Assembly (NCBI GenBank): GCA_003133425.1
Contig: PKXI01000446.1
Location: forward strand, 1-11,989
Origin: Acidobacteriaceae bacterium
Lineage (GTDB): Bacteria > Acidobacteriota > Terriglobia > Terriglobales > Acidobacteriaceae
Length of the DNA: 11,989 bases
Reading direction: 5' to 3'
In this document: positions 1 through 6,628 of the stretch, piece by piece
Layout of the letters: each line of letters starts with the position of its first letter
Numbering within the stretch: the first letter of the stretch is position 1
Program-made: the position numbers and the translations under genes
Notes under the pieces: generated by a model
What the model was told of the DNA's origin: nothing
What the model saw: the letters and a program-made list of their open reading frames with translations, nothing else
Database searches by the model: none

Positions 1-25
1 TAAATTAGAAATGCTCTAGTAGTCA

Positions 26-110
26 GACCGTATGATTTGGTAATCACTCTCGGACGAACGCGGGCGTGGACGCCCGCGCTACACTCCAGCCATTACAAAA
101 TCATGCGGTC
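26..110. repeat. Nested inverted repeat (REP/MITE-like)
   Basis: The outer arms at 26-44 and 92-110 are inverted copies of each other, matching at 17 of 19 positions. Between them lies a perfect 8-bp hairpin (59-66 with 71-78, loop TGGA). The whole 85 bases can therefore fold into one long imperfect stem-loop. This layout is typical of REP-like or small non-autonomous mobile repeats. No transposase lies nearby. It sits directly beside broken gene fragments, which fits a recombination-prone spot. The structure is visible in the sequence; calling it mobile is inference. Confidence 0.55.
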
Positions 111-120
111 ATGGTACTAG

Positions 121-258
121 CGCGAGTCCTATCTCTACGGCGAAAAAGCGCGGCAGAAGCGCAAAGTCATCGTGATCACCTTTGGTGGTGGTACGCGAGC
201 CCAGGAGACATTTGCGCCCGAAGGTCAGGAGAATATTCCTCACCTTCTGGCGGCACGG
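121..258 (+). pseudogene. Fragment of an alkaline-phosphatase/sulfatase-like secreted protein
   Basis: Frame 1 reads about 45 residues including RKVIVITFGGGTRAQETFAP and then GQENIPHLL. From memory this resembles the N-terminal part of acidobacterial secreted phosphatase/sulfatase-like proteins, where a Lys/Arg-rich segment, a hydrophobic strand and a Gly-rich turn precede a conserved EGQENIPHL stretch. The frame is closed by TAG at 118 upstream and by TAG at about 262 downstream, so only an internal scrap remains. There is no start codon, ribosome-binding site or C-terminal part. The family assignment is tentative; that it is a fragment is clear if the homology holds. Confidence 0.4.
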
Positions 259-420
259 TCTTAGATCCTGTCACCACGCGGTACGTTGCGGCAGGTGCAG
301 TTGATCCAGTCTCCGGTTTGACAAATAACGCTGCACGCGCCGGCTATGTGCGCGATCCTTTCGGCGCCTGCGGACCCGGCACACCGACCTTTACGGCTGC
401 CGGCTGCGGTCTGAACATGC
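243..420 (+). pseudogene. Fragment of TonB-dependent receptor (Oar-like)
   Basis: Frame 3 reads GGTVLDPVTTRYVAAGAVDP, followed by a segment containing GYVRDPFGACGPGTPTFTAAGCGLN. The pattern of D-P-x-T-T-R, later R-D-P-F-G, then C-G-L-N matches the plug/early-barrel region of the large acidobacterial TonB-dependent receptors, where the segment normally continues with a QLPAGR-like motif. Here the match stops after CGLN, about position 415, and unrelated sequence follows. These outer-membrane receptors are usually about 1000 residues, so this is about 5% of one. It directly abuts a fragment of a different gene in another frame, which indicates a recombination scar rather than simple point decay. 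Confidence 0.5.
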
Positions 421-920
421 TTATGCACTCCCGTTCGGCCAGGACAAGCGCTTCCTTAACCAGGGCGGAGTAACCATTACAGTGTTCTGCGGGTGGTCGA
501 TCAACTGAATAGCCGCGCTTCAGGGCGGCCAACCTGTCAACTTCAGCTGGCCGACTGCAACCACTTCCGGTGCAAGCTGCAACACTCTCAAGGTTCCAGG
601 GGTAAGCCAACAATTGGGAATCCAGAACAAAGCAATCGCGGCAAACTCCGTTTTGACCTTCTGGGCAATGGCGTCGGTGTCCACTTTGTAATGCGCCTGC
701 CCTCTCCGCGATCTGCCTTGTCTTCGCGATGATCCAAATTGGACAGACGGTCATCTGCTGCGATCTTAGGATGATCAGCATTGAAGTCGTATGACGCTAT
801 CCCCGTTCTATCGATAGTGAATAGCCAAGATGGCCTTTCTTTCACTTGCAGGGTGAAGGAACCGGCGCAGACGCCCCATTCCGGACGTCCCAATGCCCTT
901 CGCTGCAAAGGAGCTTCTCT
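421..920. other. Gene-poor stretch with unassigned coding-like debris
   Basis: No intact gene was found. Frame 2 carries a short coding-like run, PFGQDKRFLNQGGVTITVF, ending at TGA 506-508. A second run begins near 515 with ALQGGQPVNFSWPTATTSG and includes a single Cys. Both look like protein sequence rather than random DNA, but I cannot name a family. The long minus-strand open frames here show no recognisable domain. The last ten or so bases hold the ribosome-binding site of the Dps gene. Confidence 0.35.
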
Positions 921-1433
921 GTGTCCAAACAAATCCATGAAAAAGAATCGCAAGCTGCAAGGCTTCTAGTTCCCGACGGCTTCTCACCTGAAGATGTAAA
1001 GAATCTTTCCAGCGTGCTAAACGCGCTTGTTGCCGACGCCTTTGCCCTCTATCTCAAGACCAAAAACTTCCATTGGCACATGAACGGGCAACATTTCCGC
1101 GACTACCACCTGCTTCTCGACGAACATGCAACACAGATATTCGGGATCACCGACGCCATAGCCGAGCGTGTTCGCAAGGTGGGGGGCACAACCATCCATT
1201 CCATAGGACACATTGCCCGGCTACAACGTATCGCGGACAATGACGAGGAGTTTGTGGGCCCAGCCGAAATGCTAAGAGAACTACACGCCGACAATAAGGC
1301 CTTTGTGGAGAGCTTACGCGCGGCGCATGTGGTCGTCAGCAACGCCAATGATTACGCAACCACCAGCTTGATCGAGATCTGGATTGACGAGGCGGAGCGA
1401 CGCGCGTGGTTCCTCTTCGAGGCCACCCGGTAA
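921..1433 (+). CDS. dps: Dps-family ferritin (DNA-binding protein from starved cells)
   Basis: This 170-residue protein belongs to the Dps/ferritin-like family. These dodecameric cytoplasmic proteins oxidise Fe2+ with H2O2, store iron and protect DNA during starvation or oxidative stress. The ferroxidase residues are visible: KNFHWH (His51, His53), DYHLLLDEH (His63) and ITDAIAERV (Asp78, Glu82). The C-terminal helix IEIWIDEAERRAWFLFEA also fits, and the length is normal. I chose GTG at 921 because AGGAG (909-913) lies seven bases upstream. The frame stays open to an earlier ATG at 846, but the extra residues do not look like Dps. The N-terminal 15 residues are charged, as in Dps proteins that touch DNA. 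It appears monocistronic and fits the stress theme of the window. Confidence 0.93.
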   Translation: MSKQIHEKESQAARLLVPDGFSPEDVKNLSSVLNALVADAFALYLKTKNFHWHMNGQHFRDYHLLLDEHATQIFGITDAIAERVRKVGGTTIHSIGHIARLQRIADNDEEFVGPAEMLRELHADNKAFVESLRAAHVVVSNANDYATTSLIEIWIDEAERRAWFLFEATR

Positions 1434-1746
1434 GCAATCTTCAGCCAGACGGCGCCACCGGCGCTCTCCTTGTGCCCGGTCCAAGGCGCCGCCTCTGATT
1501 CCAACGCCCATCAGTTCCAGCAGACCGTTGGCGTGGCGCCTCAGCGGACTCCCCCCTCCCTTTACTCGGAACCGTTCTGCATCCTTTTGCGAACCGCTCG
1601 TAACTCCCCGCAAAGCTGTAGACCAACCGACAACAGATCGCATGGCCTTTCTATCAAGCAAAGGCCATACATCACCAATCTCGCGGGGCCACAGCATCCC
1701 CTGAAAATGAGCTAACCGATTCGTAGATCGCTCAGGAAAAAATCTC
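1434..1746. other. Intergenic region with one hairpin
   Basis: No recognisable gene on either strand. A perfect 9-bp inverted repeat (1642-1650 with 1660-1668, 9-base loop) could be an RNA hairpin, but it has no clear T-tract on either side, so I do not call it a terminator. The open frames here do not resemble known proteins. Confidence 0.4.
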
Positions 1747-1923
1747 ATGATGAAGAAGAAGAGCCGCATTCAAATCGCCAGCCAGATCATTGCCCAACTC
1801 AAAAGAGAGATGCAGCAGCCACGATGGACGGAGTCGGTCCGCAACGGCATATCGCTCCAAACTGGGTCGGGCAAGGAAGAGCAGACTGTCCGACTCGCGA
1901 CAGCATCACACTTGGATAACTAG
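1747..1923 (+). CDS. Possible 58-residue basic small protein, unknown function
   Basis: Starts with two consecutive ATG codons (1747, 1750) preceded by an AGGAAAAAA stretch that could act as a weak ribosome-binding site. The N-terminus is strongly basic (MMKKKSR) and continues as a likely amphipathic helix (IQIASQIIAQLKREM). The second half, rich in Thr, Ser, Gln and Gly, looks unstructured and reads like ordinary non-coding DNA. No family is recognised. It may be a real small protein, or the remaining N-terminus of a decayed gene. It lies 109 bases before the haloperoxidase start, on the same strand. Confidence 0.25.
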   Translation: MMKKKSRIQIASQIIAQLKREMQQPRWTESVRNGISLQTGSGKEEQTVRLATASHLDN

Positions 1924-2032
1924 CCCGGCTGGCCCTTTCGTGCCAACCGATAACATAGGCACCCGCATCTACTTGCAAGCCCGGGCGATCAGCCTCAGCT
2001 GCAATGAGTGCGAAGAATAAGGAGAAACTCTG

Positions 2033-2854
2033 ATGCCCACAATCACAACCAAAGACGGAACCACCATCTACTACAAAGACTGGGGCACCGGTCAGCCCGT
2101 CGTCTTCAGTCACGGCTGGCCCCTCAGCGCAGACGCGTGGGAAGATCAGATGGTCTTTCTTGCCTCGCATGGATTCCGCACCATCGGCCATGACCGCCGC
2201 GGGCACGGCCGATCCAGCCAGCCATGGAATGGCAACGACATGAATACCTATGCCGACGATCTTGCCGCCCTCACCCAAGCCCTGGATCTGAAGGATGCGG
2301 TCCACGTTGGACACTCCGCCGGCGGTGGAGAGCTGGCTCGCTACATCGGCCGCCACGGCACCACACGCGTTGCCAAAGCGGTTCTGGTTGCTGCCGTGCC
2401 CCCACTCATGCTCAAGACAGATGCCAATCCGGGCGGGTTGCCCATCCATGTCTTCGATGGAATCCGCGCCGGCGTCCGCGCTGACCGTTCGCAGTTCTTC
2501 AAGGACCTCACCGCGACGTTCTATGGTGCCAATCGATCCGGATCAGCGGTCTCCCAGGGCCTGCGTGACTCCTTCTGGATACAAGCCATGCAATCCGGAC
2601 TTAAGGGAATTCTCGACTGCATCCAAGCCTTCTCTGAAACCGACTTTACCGAAGACTTGAAAAAGATCGACGTGCCCACCCTGATCATCCACGGAGACGA
2701 CGATCAGATTGTGCCCATCGCTGACTCGGCGATCTTGGCCGCCAAACTGGTGAAGGGAGCAACCCTGAAGGTCTACCCCGGCGCCTCGCATGGGCTCTGC
2801 GCCACTCACAAAGACCAGTTGAATGCCGATCTGCTGGCATTCCTTCGGAAATAA
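2033..2854 (+). CDS. Alpha/beta hydrolase, non-heme chloroperoxidase (perhydrolase) type
   Basis: This 273-residue protein matches the cofactor-free haloperoxidase/perhydrolase branch of the alpha/beta hydrolase fold in length and motifs. Seen in the sequence: the oxyanion-side motif [10 protein letters not shown] (27-36), DRRGHGRSS (54-62), the nucleophile elbow GHSAGGGE with Ser95, the acid segment HGDDDQIVP with Asp224, and the catalytic His253 in GASHGL. Family members hydrolyse esters and form peracids from carboxylic acids and H2O2, which can halogenate substrates; the true substrate here is unknown. No signal peptide is seen, so it is probably cytoplasmic. The start is firm: AAGGAG at 2019-2024, eight bases before ATG. 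A strong hairpin follows the stop. Confidence 0.92.
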   Translation: MPTITTKDGTTIYYKDWGTGQPVVFSHGWPLSADAWEDQMVFLASHGFRTIGHDRRGHGRSSQPWNGNDMNTYADDLAALTQALDLKDAVHVGHSAGGGELARYIGRHGTTRVAKAVLVAAVPPLMLKTDANPGGLPIHVFDGIRAGVRADRSQFFKDLTATFYGANRSGSAVSQGLRDSFWIQAMQSGLKGILDCIQAFSETDFTEDLKKIDVPTLIIHGDDDQIVPIADSAILAAKLVKGATLKVYPGASHGLCATHKDQLNADLLAFLRK

Positions 2855-2868
2855 ATCGCGCCCAGGCG

Positions 2869-2892
2869 CTGCTTGCAGTGCAACAGCGCAAG
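2869..2892 (+). terminator. Hairpin just after the haloperoxidase gene
   Basis: Arms GCGCTG (2869-2874) and CAGCGC (2887-2892), with an inner TTGCA/TGCAA pairing, form a compact stem 14 bases after the stop codon. No T-tract follows, so this may be only a 3' stabilising hairpin or a weak terminator. Confidence 0.35.
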
Positions 2893-2961
2893 CATCCGCA
2901 GGCCGCCTCAAAGTGCGTTCGCTTTTGATCATTCCAGACACGGCGAGCGCTGTAGCATGGG

Positions 2962-3062
2962 TTTCATACTGGCGGTCGCGTCTTTAACAGAGTGACTGCA
3001 CACGGTAGCCCGATCGGGCCTTTGCAGGTTGACCGATTGGAAGCTGCCCCGGCCGCCAGGTT
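2962..3062 (-). ncRNA. Conserved structured element, copy 1 (3' of DUF3309-like gene)
   Basis: This 101-base stretch aligns without gaps to 8148-8248 with 8 differences (92% by hand count). Five of those differences fall in one short segment. It can fold as a closed unit: outer stem CTGGCGG 2969-2975 with CCGCCAG 3053-3059, a small hairpin 2981-2983 with 2989-2991, and a stem CTGCA 2996-3000 with TGCAG 3023-3027. Inside the last is GCCC 3008-3011 with GGGC 3016-3019. It begins about 50 bases beyond the stop of the 51-residue gene. Strand is uncertain, since the stems work on both; minus is chosen because of the linked gene. It could be a 3'-UTR RNA, a separate sRNA or a DNA-level repeat. Confidence 0.45.
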
Positions 3063-3111
3063 ACCATTCGTTCTGAGTTAGCTCTGTCGGCCGAAACCGT
3101 TGCACATCTTT

Positions 3112-3267
3112 CTATCTGAAAAGCCCCAGCAGATAGCACACCAGCAAGATCATCAGCACCGTGCCGAGCCCAATGCCTGCGCCTCCGCCTGTGCCCCACC
3201 GACCGTAGCCATAGTATCCTCCGCCCAAGCCGAAAACCAACACAAGAACAATGATGAGTATGAGCAT
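3112..3267 (-). CDS. DUF3309-like small membrane protein, copy 1 (51 aa)
   Basis: A 51-residue protein starting MLILIIVLVLVFGLGGGYYG, with a short Gly/Tyr/Trp-rich centre (YGYGRWGTGGGAG) and a second hydrophobic run (LGTVLMILLVCYLLGLF). Two hydrophobic segments around a Gly/Trp-rich loop are the layout of the DUF3309 family of tiny membrane proteins, whose function is unknown. The start is well supported: AAAGGAG lies seven bases upstream of ATG at 3267. A paralogue at 8301-8453 is identical at 43 of 50 aligned residues. Of 31 nucleotide changes most are at synonymous positions, so both copies have been kept under protein-level selection. That pattern is the best evidence that this very short gene is real. 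Confidence 0.78.
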   Translation of the reverse strand: MLILIIVLVLVFGLGGGYYGYGRWGTGGGAGIGLGTVLMILLVCYLLGLFR

Positions 3268-3302
3268 TTCAGATCTCCTTTGATCCGGGTTTACTACCCC
3301 AT

Positions 3303-3321
3303 GGTTATGCCGCCGATTTAA
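3303..3321 (-). promoter_or_regulatory. Conserved block upstream of DUF3309-like gene, copy 1
   Basis: Read on the minus strand, AAATCGGCGGCATAACC recurs almost unchanged upstream of the second copy (8488-8506), although the sequence between it and the start codon differs. Its position, 36 to 54 bases before the start codon, suits a promoter or operator. No textbook sigma-70 boxes are evident. Confidence 0.35.
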
Positions 3322-4044
3322 CTGGGACGAACATGTTTCCTCGCGGCGATGTTATCGAAGGGCGCACGGTTCAAACCTCCGCATAGGTAATTGGGTGTTG
3401 GCTCGTAGCGCTCTTCTCGCCAGTTTGGCTGGAAATACCCAAGTGAGCATTATGGACGTGATTGGCGCGGGCTTGTATGAAGGAGCGCATATAAGACTGC
3501 GCTACCCGATTCGAGACCATTTTGCGTGCATAAAGGTATCCAATCCTTCCTTTTCCATTGCAATCGAGCGGAAGCCGCTGGTGAATACGAAGCACCCTAT
3601 GGAGGAAGCACAGACACCCACATAAGTGCTCCGAGGTTAAGGATGCGGCGTACCGAGCGATTCATCATCGCCCGACCGTACTCCAGATACGCTGAGATGG
3701 ATGTGCATTGTTGCACATTGCCAGAAGACCTGTGCGGGCCAAGTAATAAACGAAAAACATTGTCGGCGGCACCGTAGCAAAGGCCTGCCGTCAGAACGAA
3801 GTAGACGTGTGGCTTCAGCGGTTCATTGTTTCTTCAAGAAACCGAGCACCTCATCAGGAAGTTTTTAGAGAGGACTGCGATTGTGAGCAAAACTGCTCAA
3901 TACATGGAGCGGATGCTGCTGTAGCCTTCAACGAAAGAGGCATCTTCAATCCCCCCCGCGCAGTAACCACCTTGCCGCAGCTCTCCCAACCCTCCGCACA
4001 ATTTCTGCCCTCTCAGCTTTGTCCCTCCAAAATGCCTCATGAGC

Positions 4045-4066
4045 GGGTTCGCTGGAAAGCGAACCC
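4045..4066 (+). terminator. Perfect 9-bp hairpin with GGAA tetraloop
   Basis: Arms GGGTTCGCT (4045-4053) and AGCGAACCC (4058-4066) with loop GGAA, followed on the plus strand by ATTTCTCT. The stem is strong and the tail moderately T-rich, so a rho-independent terminator is plausible. No gene is recognised just upstream on either strand, which suggests a remnant of a lost gene or of an inserted element. Confidence 0.4.
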
Positions 4067-4146
4067 ATTTCTCTACCTGCCAGCTCCAATGACTTAGCCG
4101 TCATCAGACAAGAGCGGCGCGATTACGTCGATTTCTGAGTTGACCG

Positions 4147-4182
4147 CATTTTGCTCAAATCAAATGTGGTCCATTTTGCTCA
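4147..4182. repeat. Two direct repeats CATTTTGCTCA, 25-base period
   Basis: The 11-mer occurs at 4147-4157 and 4172-4182, each preceded by a TGACC/TGGTC-like motif five or six bases before. Multiple short repeats at such spacing are typical of the ends of IS21-family insertion sequences. No IstA or IstB coding sequence is present, so at most this is a residual end or a protein-binding site. Confidence 0.3.
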
Positions 4183-4258
4183 GACGATGACGATCCAGGT
4201 CACTACGGTGGATAGCCGAGGGACTTCATTGAAGGCCCCAGAATGGCGAGGAGAGCTT

Positions 4259-4660
4259 ATGACAGGACTTAAGGTTGTTTTACTAGCGGCTGTTGCTGGA
4301 TGTTTTATGATGGCAACCGCTCCAAAAGCGGCGGCTCAGGTTGCCGTGGAGATTGGAGTTGCGCCTGATTGTCCCTATGGCTACTATGACGTCGCTCCAT
4401 ATGACTGCGCTCCCTACGGCTACTACGGCCCGGAATGGTTCACAGGTGGCGTTTTCATCGGCGCTGGGCAGTGGTTTCATGGCCCGGACAACTTCCAGGG
4501 CAACGTAAATAACAGTCTTCATCCCGAACACGGCTATACTGGCCCAAAGCCACAACGTGGCGAGAAACCCGAGGCGTCAAAGCGTCCCGATAAGAATGAC
4601 AGTTTCAAAGGAAATGAAGTTCGGGACGGGCGCGGCCACGTAAGCGGAGGTAAACGCTAA
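4259..4660 (+). CDS. Secreted Tyr/Gly/Pro-rich protein of unknown function
   Basis: A 133-residue protein with a clear signal peptide: basic start, hydrophobic core (VVLLAAVAGCFMMATA) and likely cleavage after KAAA (about residue 26). The mature part contains near-repeats of the form DCPYGYYDVAPYDCAPYGYY with two Cys, then GPEWFTGGVFIGAGQWFHGP. It ends in a charged, probably disordered Lys/Arg/Glu/Gly-rich tail. From memory similar small exported proteins recur in Acidobacteriota and soil Alphaproteobacteria, with no known role. They are presumably envelope-associated. The start at 4259 is preferred over an upstream in-frame ATG (4151) because AGGAG (4249-4253) sits five bases before it and because it places the signal peptide at the N-terminus. 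Confidence 0.72.
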   Translation: MTGLKVVLLAAVAGCFMMATAPKAAAQVAVEIGVAPDCPYGYYDVAPYDCAPYGYYGPEWFTGGVFIGAGQWFHGPDNFQGNVNNSLHPEHGYTGPKPQRGEKPEASKRPDKNDSFKGNEVRDGRGHVSGGKR

Positions 4661-4798
4661 GAAACCCCTGGGCTGGCACCTGACACACGCAGCATCCCCG
4701 GCGACCAGACTGGATCTACGAGTGAGAAGGGACTTCCGCAGCCAGTTGGAGGAGCATTTTGATTTCCTTCCTGCTGAGCCCGCAGAAGAATCGAACAA

Positions 4799-5221
4799 AT
4801 TGGCGGCGGGTACTTTCAGGCGACCCATCCCGAGCACTTATTCAGGGAGTGAAGCCACTTCTGCGAACCGGTCTCGCATCCTTCGCAGATGCCGCGCATT
4901 CCTAAGGTTGCGATCCAGACGGCATTGGAAAAGAAAGGCGTTGCAGTCGTCGTAATTCCCGGCGATGTTGCGCTTTCTGACGCCGTCAATCAAGCCCGGC
5001 GCGTCGGCTTCACCAGCGTGGAGCCGGTTGCGCGGGGGGTGCATGACGAACTCGTCGCGTTGGCCGGCAAACTACAGGCTCCCATCGTTCATGCCCTGCG
5101 CAGGAAGGAATTTATCGAGTACGACAACCCATACGACGTGGGCATGACTGGCCTGCTCGGGTTCTCTTCCGGCTACCACGCCATGATGAACTGCGCGAGC
5201 TGGTTCTACCGCGACAAGTGA
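4799..5221 (+). pseudogene. Decayed pyruvate-oxidase-like thiamine-diphosphate enzyme
   Basis: In frame 2 the translation reads GGGYFQATHPEHLFRE, then an in-frame TGA (4853-4855, where the family normally has Cys), then SHFCEPVSHPSQMPRI, then QTALEKKGVAVVVIPGDVAL. After a shortened, scrambled linker it resumes with HDELVALAGKLQAPIVHA and EYDNPYDVGMTGLLGFSSGY. This is the end of the N-terminal Pyr domain and the start of the central domain of PoxB-type TPP enzymes (about 580 residues in full). The segment joining the two domains is roughly 25 residues too short and lacks its usual Ala/Gly-rich strand. Similarity ends near 5190, and both termini, including the TPP-binding domain, are missing. 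It is a non-functional remnant. Confidence 0.8.
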
Positions 5222-5259
5222 CACAGCCGCAAGCCCGAAAACATATTTTCGATACAGGG

Positions 5260-5790
5260 CTATTGCCGCCTGGCGCGGAATTCAGTGCCTATAGCTGCGA
5301 TGGTTCGACTGTCCAGCACCTGAGCCGCACGGGCAAACACAACCGCTTCTTCAACCTGAATATGGTCGCCATAGAGTTGCCTGAGCCGTCCAGTCGCAGA
5401 CATTAGCTGCGTTGTTTCGACTGACCCTAAAACGCCGGACGTGGTCCATGCTGTGTACAGATTTTCGATTGATTTGTGCAATTCGTTCGCCTCGCGATGG
5501 TCTCCCTCGAGGCGGCCGATCTGTTCAATGCAACCTGGAGCAAATGCACGCAGCCTTGGAAACAGAGACTCTTCTTCATCAGCCGTGTGCCGTTGTCCGC
5601 CTGAGCGGAAGTATTGAATGGCCGCTTGGACCGCATCACACTCCTCCGTATTCAGGCTCCTGCCTTGGGCGCGTTCAACCACCACGCAGAGAATGCCAAG
5701 GAAGCTCTCGATTCTGCGATGGCAGTCTTTGAGCATACCAAGCGGATCATCGAATCCGCTGTCAGGCTTCGCGCCAATCTGTATTGCCAT
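5260..5790 (-). CDS. Hemerythrin HHE domain protein
   Basis: A 176-residue, predicted all-helical protein of the hemerythrin HHE cation-binding family, which binds a di-iron centre and senses or buffers O2, NO or iron. The expected ligands are in order: His24 (KDCHRRIE), His68 and Glu72/73 (RHTADEEESLFPRL), His98 (GDHREANELH, also His105), and His143 with Glu147 (YGDHIQVEEAVVF). This fills the four-helix bundle, and length is typical of single-domain cytoplasmic members. A purine-rich GGGAGAGAGGTAGAG stretch precedes the ATG. It lies 60 bases downstream of the truncated radical SAM gene on the same strand. The two may once have been co-transcribed. Confidence 0.88.
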   Translation of the reverse strand: MAIQIGAKPDSGFDDPLGMLKDCHRRIESFLGILCVVVERAQGRSLNTEECDAVQAAIQYFRSGGQRHTADEEESLFPRLRAFAPGCIEQIGRLEGDHREANELHKSIENLYTAWTTSGVLGSVETTQLMSATGRLRQLYGDHIQVEEAVVFARAAQVLDSRTIAAIGTEFRARRQ

Positions 5791-5850
5791 GTCTCTACCT
5801 CTCTCCCGTCACCAGCTTTGATCGTCGCGCATTCCTTGAGTTGGATGCTG

Positions 5851-6628
5851 TCACGCTCCCTGGAGCACATAGAGACCTGTCGCTCTCTTTAGCTTGGGAG
5901 CCGGTTGCACGTATCCCTTCGGAAGGTAGGAACAGCAAGGCTCTTCAGCGTGTGGGTTTCCGCTCAGCGCATAGGCGCGTGATCGCGATCCACCACAAAT
6001 CTCTTTGAATTCACAGGCCCCGCATTTCCCTTCGAGCTTGAAAGTATCTCGCAAGCCACGAAACAGAGGTGACTCCCGATAGATTTGAGCCAGCCCTTTC
6101 TGACGGATGCTGCCTGCCGACATTGGAAGAAATCCGCTTGGAAACACCTCTCCGACGTGGGAAATGAAGACGAATCCTTTGCCGTCGTTGAGGCCGCGTG
6201 GCGCGCGCCCAATGGCGTTGGCAGCCTTTTCGTGCACAATGGCAGTTCCAGCGTTGACTTGGCGCTCCACAACTCGTTGCTGCAAAAGGAATCGCCTGTA
6301 GTGCTGCGCTTCCGTTGTTTTTATATCGAAGCCGGCCGTCTTTGACAGGCTGTAAATCTTTGCAAACAGGGCTTCGAACTCATCCGCATTGAGCAGGTCA
6401 TTCAGCTTGCCTCGTCCAGTGGGGACCAGGAAGAAAACGCTCCAGAGAGTAATTTTCAGACTCCTCATCAGCGAAACGATAGCATCGATTTCGACGATAT
6501 TTCTCCGGCTGAACGTGGTGTTGATCTGAACCGGCAGTCCGACTTCGTTGGCCCAGCGAACCGCGTCAAGCGTGCGCGCAAAAGATCCGCTCAATCCCCG
6601 GAATGCGTCGTGAGTCGCGGCGCTTTTT
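5851..6628 (-). pseudogene. Radical SAM/SPASM protein, 5'-truncated (TIGR04053-like)
   Basis: The frame holds the C-terminal two thirds of a radical SAM/SPASM protein resembling TIGR04053. Family-like segments are VQINTTFSRRN, SVFFLVPTGRG, FDIKTTEAQHYRR, GKGFVFISHVGEVFPSGFLP, and the SPASM cluster Cys191, Cys194, Cys200 (KCGACEFKEICGGSRSRAYA) with Cys220/221. Numbering is from TTG at 6594. Similarity continues upstream of that codon (ATHDAFRGLSGSF) to about 6628, then stops; an in-frame TAG lies near 6675. The first 100 or so residues, including the CxxxCxxC motif that binds the AdoMet iron-sulfur cluster, are absent from the window. No ATG or ribosome-binding site was found, so it cannot do radical SAM chemistry. 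Confidence 0.8.

Larger units (their letters stand above)
3322..4258. other. Long gene-poor region
   Basis: About 940 bases without a convincing gene. Short open frames exist on both strands but have no recognisable domain, no good ribosome-binding site and unusual composition. What stands out is a terminator-like hairpin (4045-4066), a pair of 11-base direct repeats (4147-4157, 4172-4182) and an inverted 9-base match to them at 3884-3892. It may be an old insertion site or an eroded gene. Confidence 0.4.

Noticed and set aside
317..322. TTGACA hexamer as a promoter -35 box
   Set aside because: It lies inside the TonB-receptor fragment and has no suitable -10 box at the right distance.
1642..1668. 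9-bp hairpin as terminator of dps
   Set aside because: It is more than 200 bases past the stop and has no T-tract on either strand.
1314..1769. 151-codon minus-strand open frame overlapping the end of dps
   Set aside because: No family resemblance, overlaps the conserved C-terminal helix of Dps, and no convincing start region.
1799..2449. 216-codon open frame on the minus strand
   Set aside because: Antisense to the haloperoxidase-type hydrolase, which has a complete catalytic triad and ribosome-binding site.
2962..3062. Resemblance to a cyclic-di-GMP (GEMM) or cobalamin riboswitch
   Set aside because: Short strings such as GCAAAGGCCC look similar, but the full conserved cores and their spacing are absent, and the element lies 3' rather than 5' of the linked gene.
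2984..3199. Open frame covering the conserved 3' element; a similar frame exists in copy 2, with shared segments such as AKARSGY
   Set aside because: The frame in copy 1 overlaps the real 51-residue gene in another frame and the similarity follows simply from nucleotide conservation. Differences include a compensatory change in a hairpin, which fits RNA better than protein. A short conserved peptide cannot be fully excluded.
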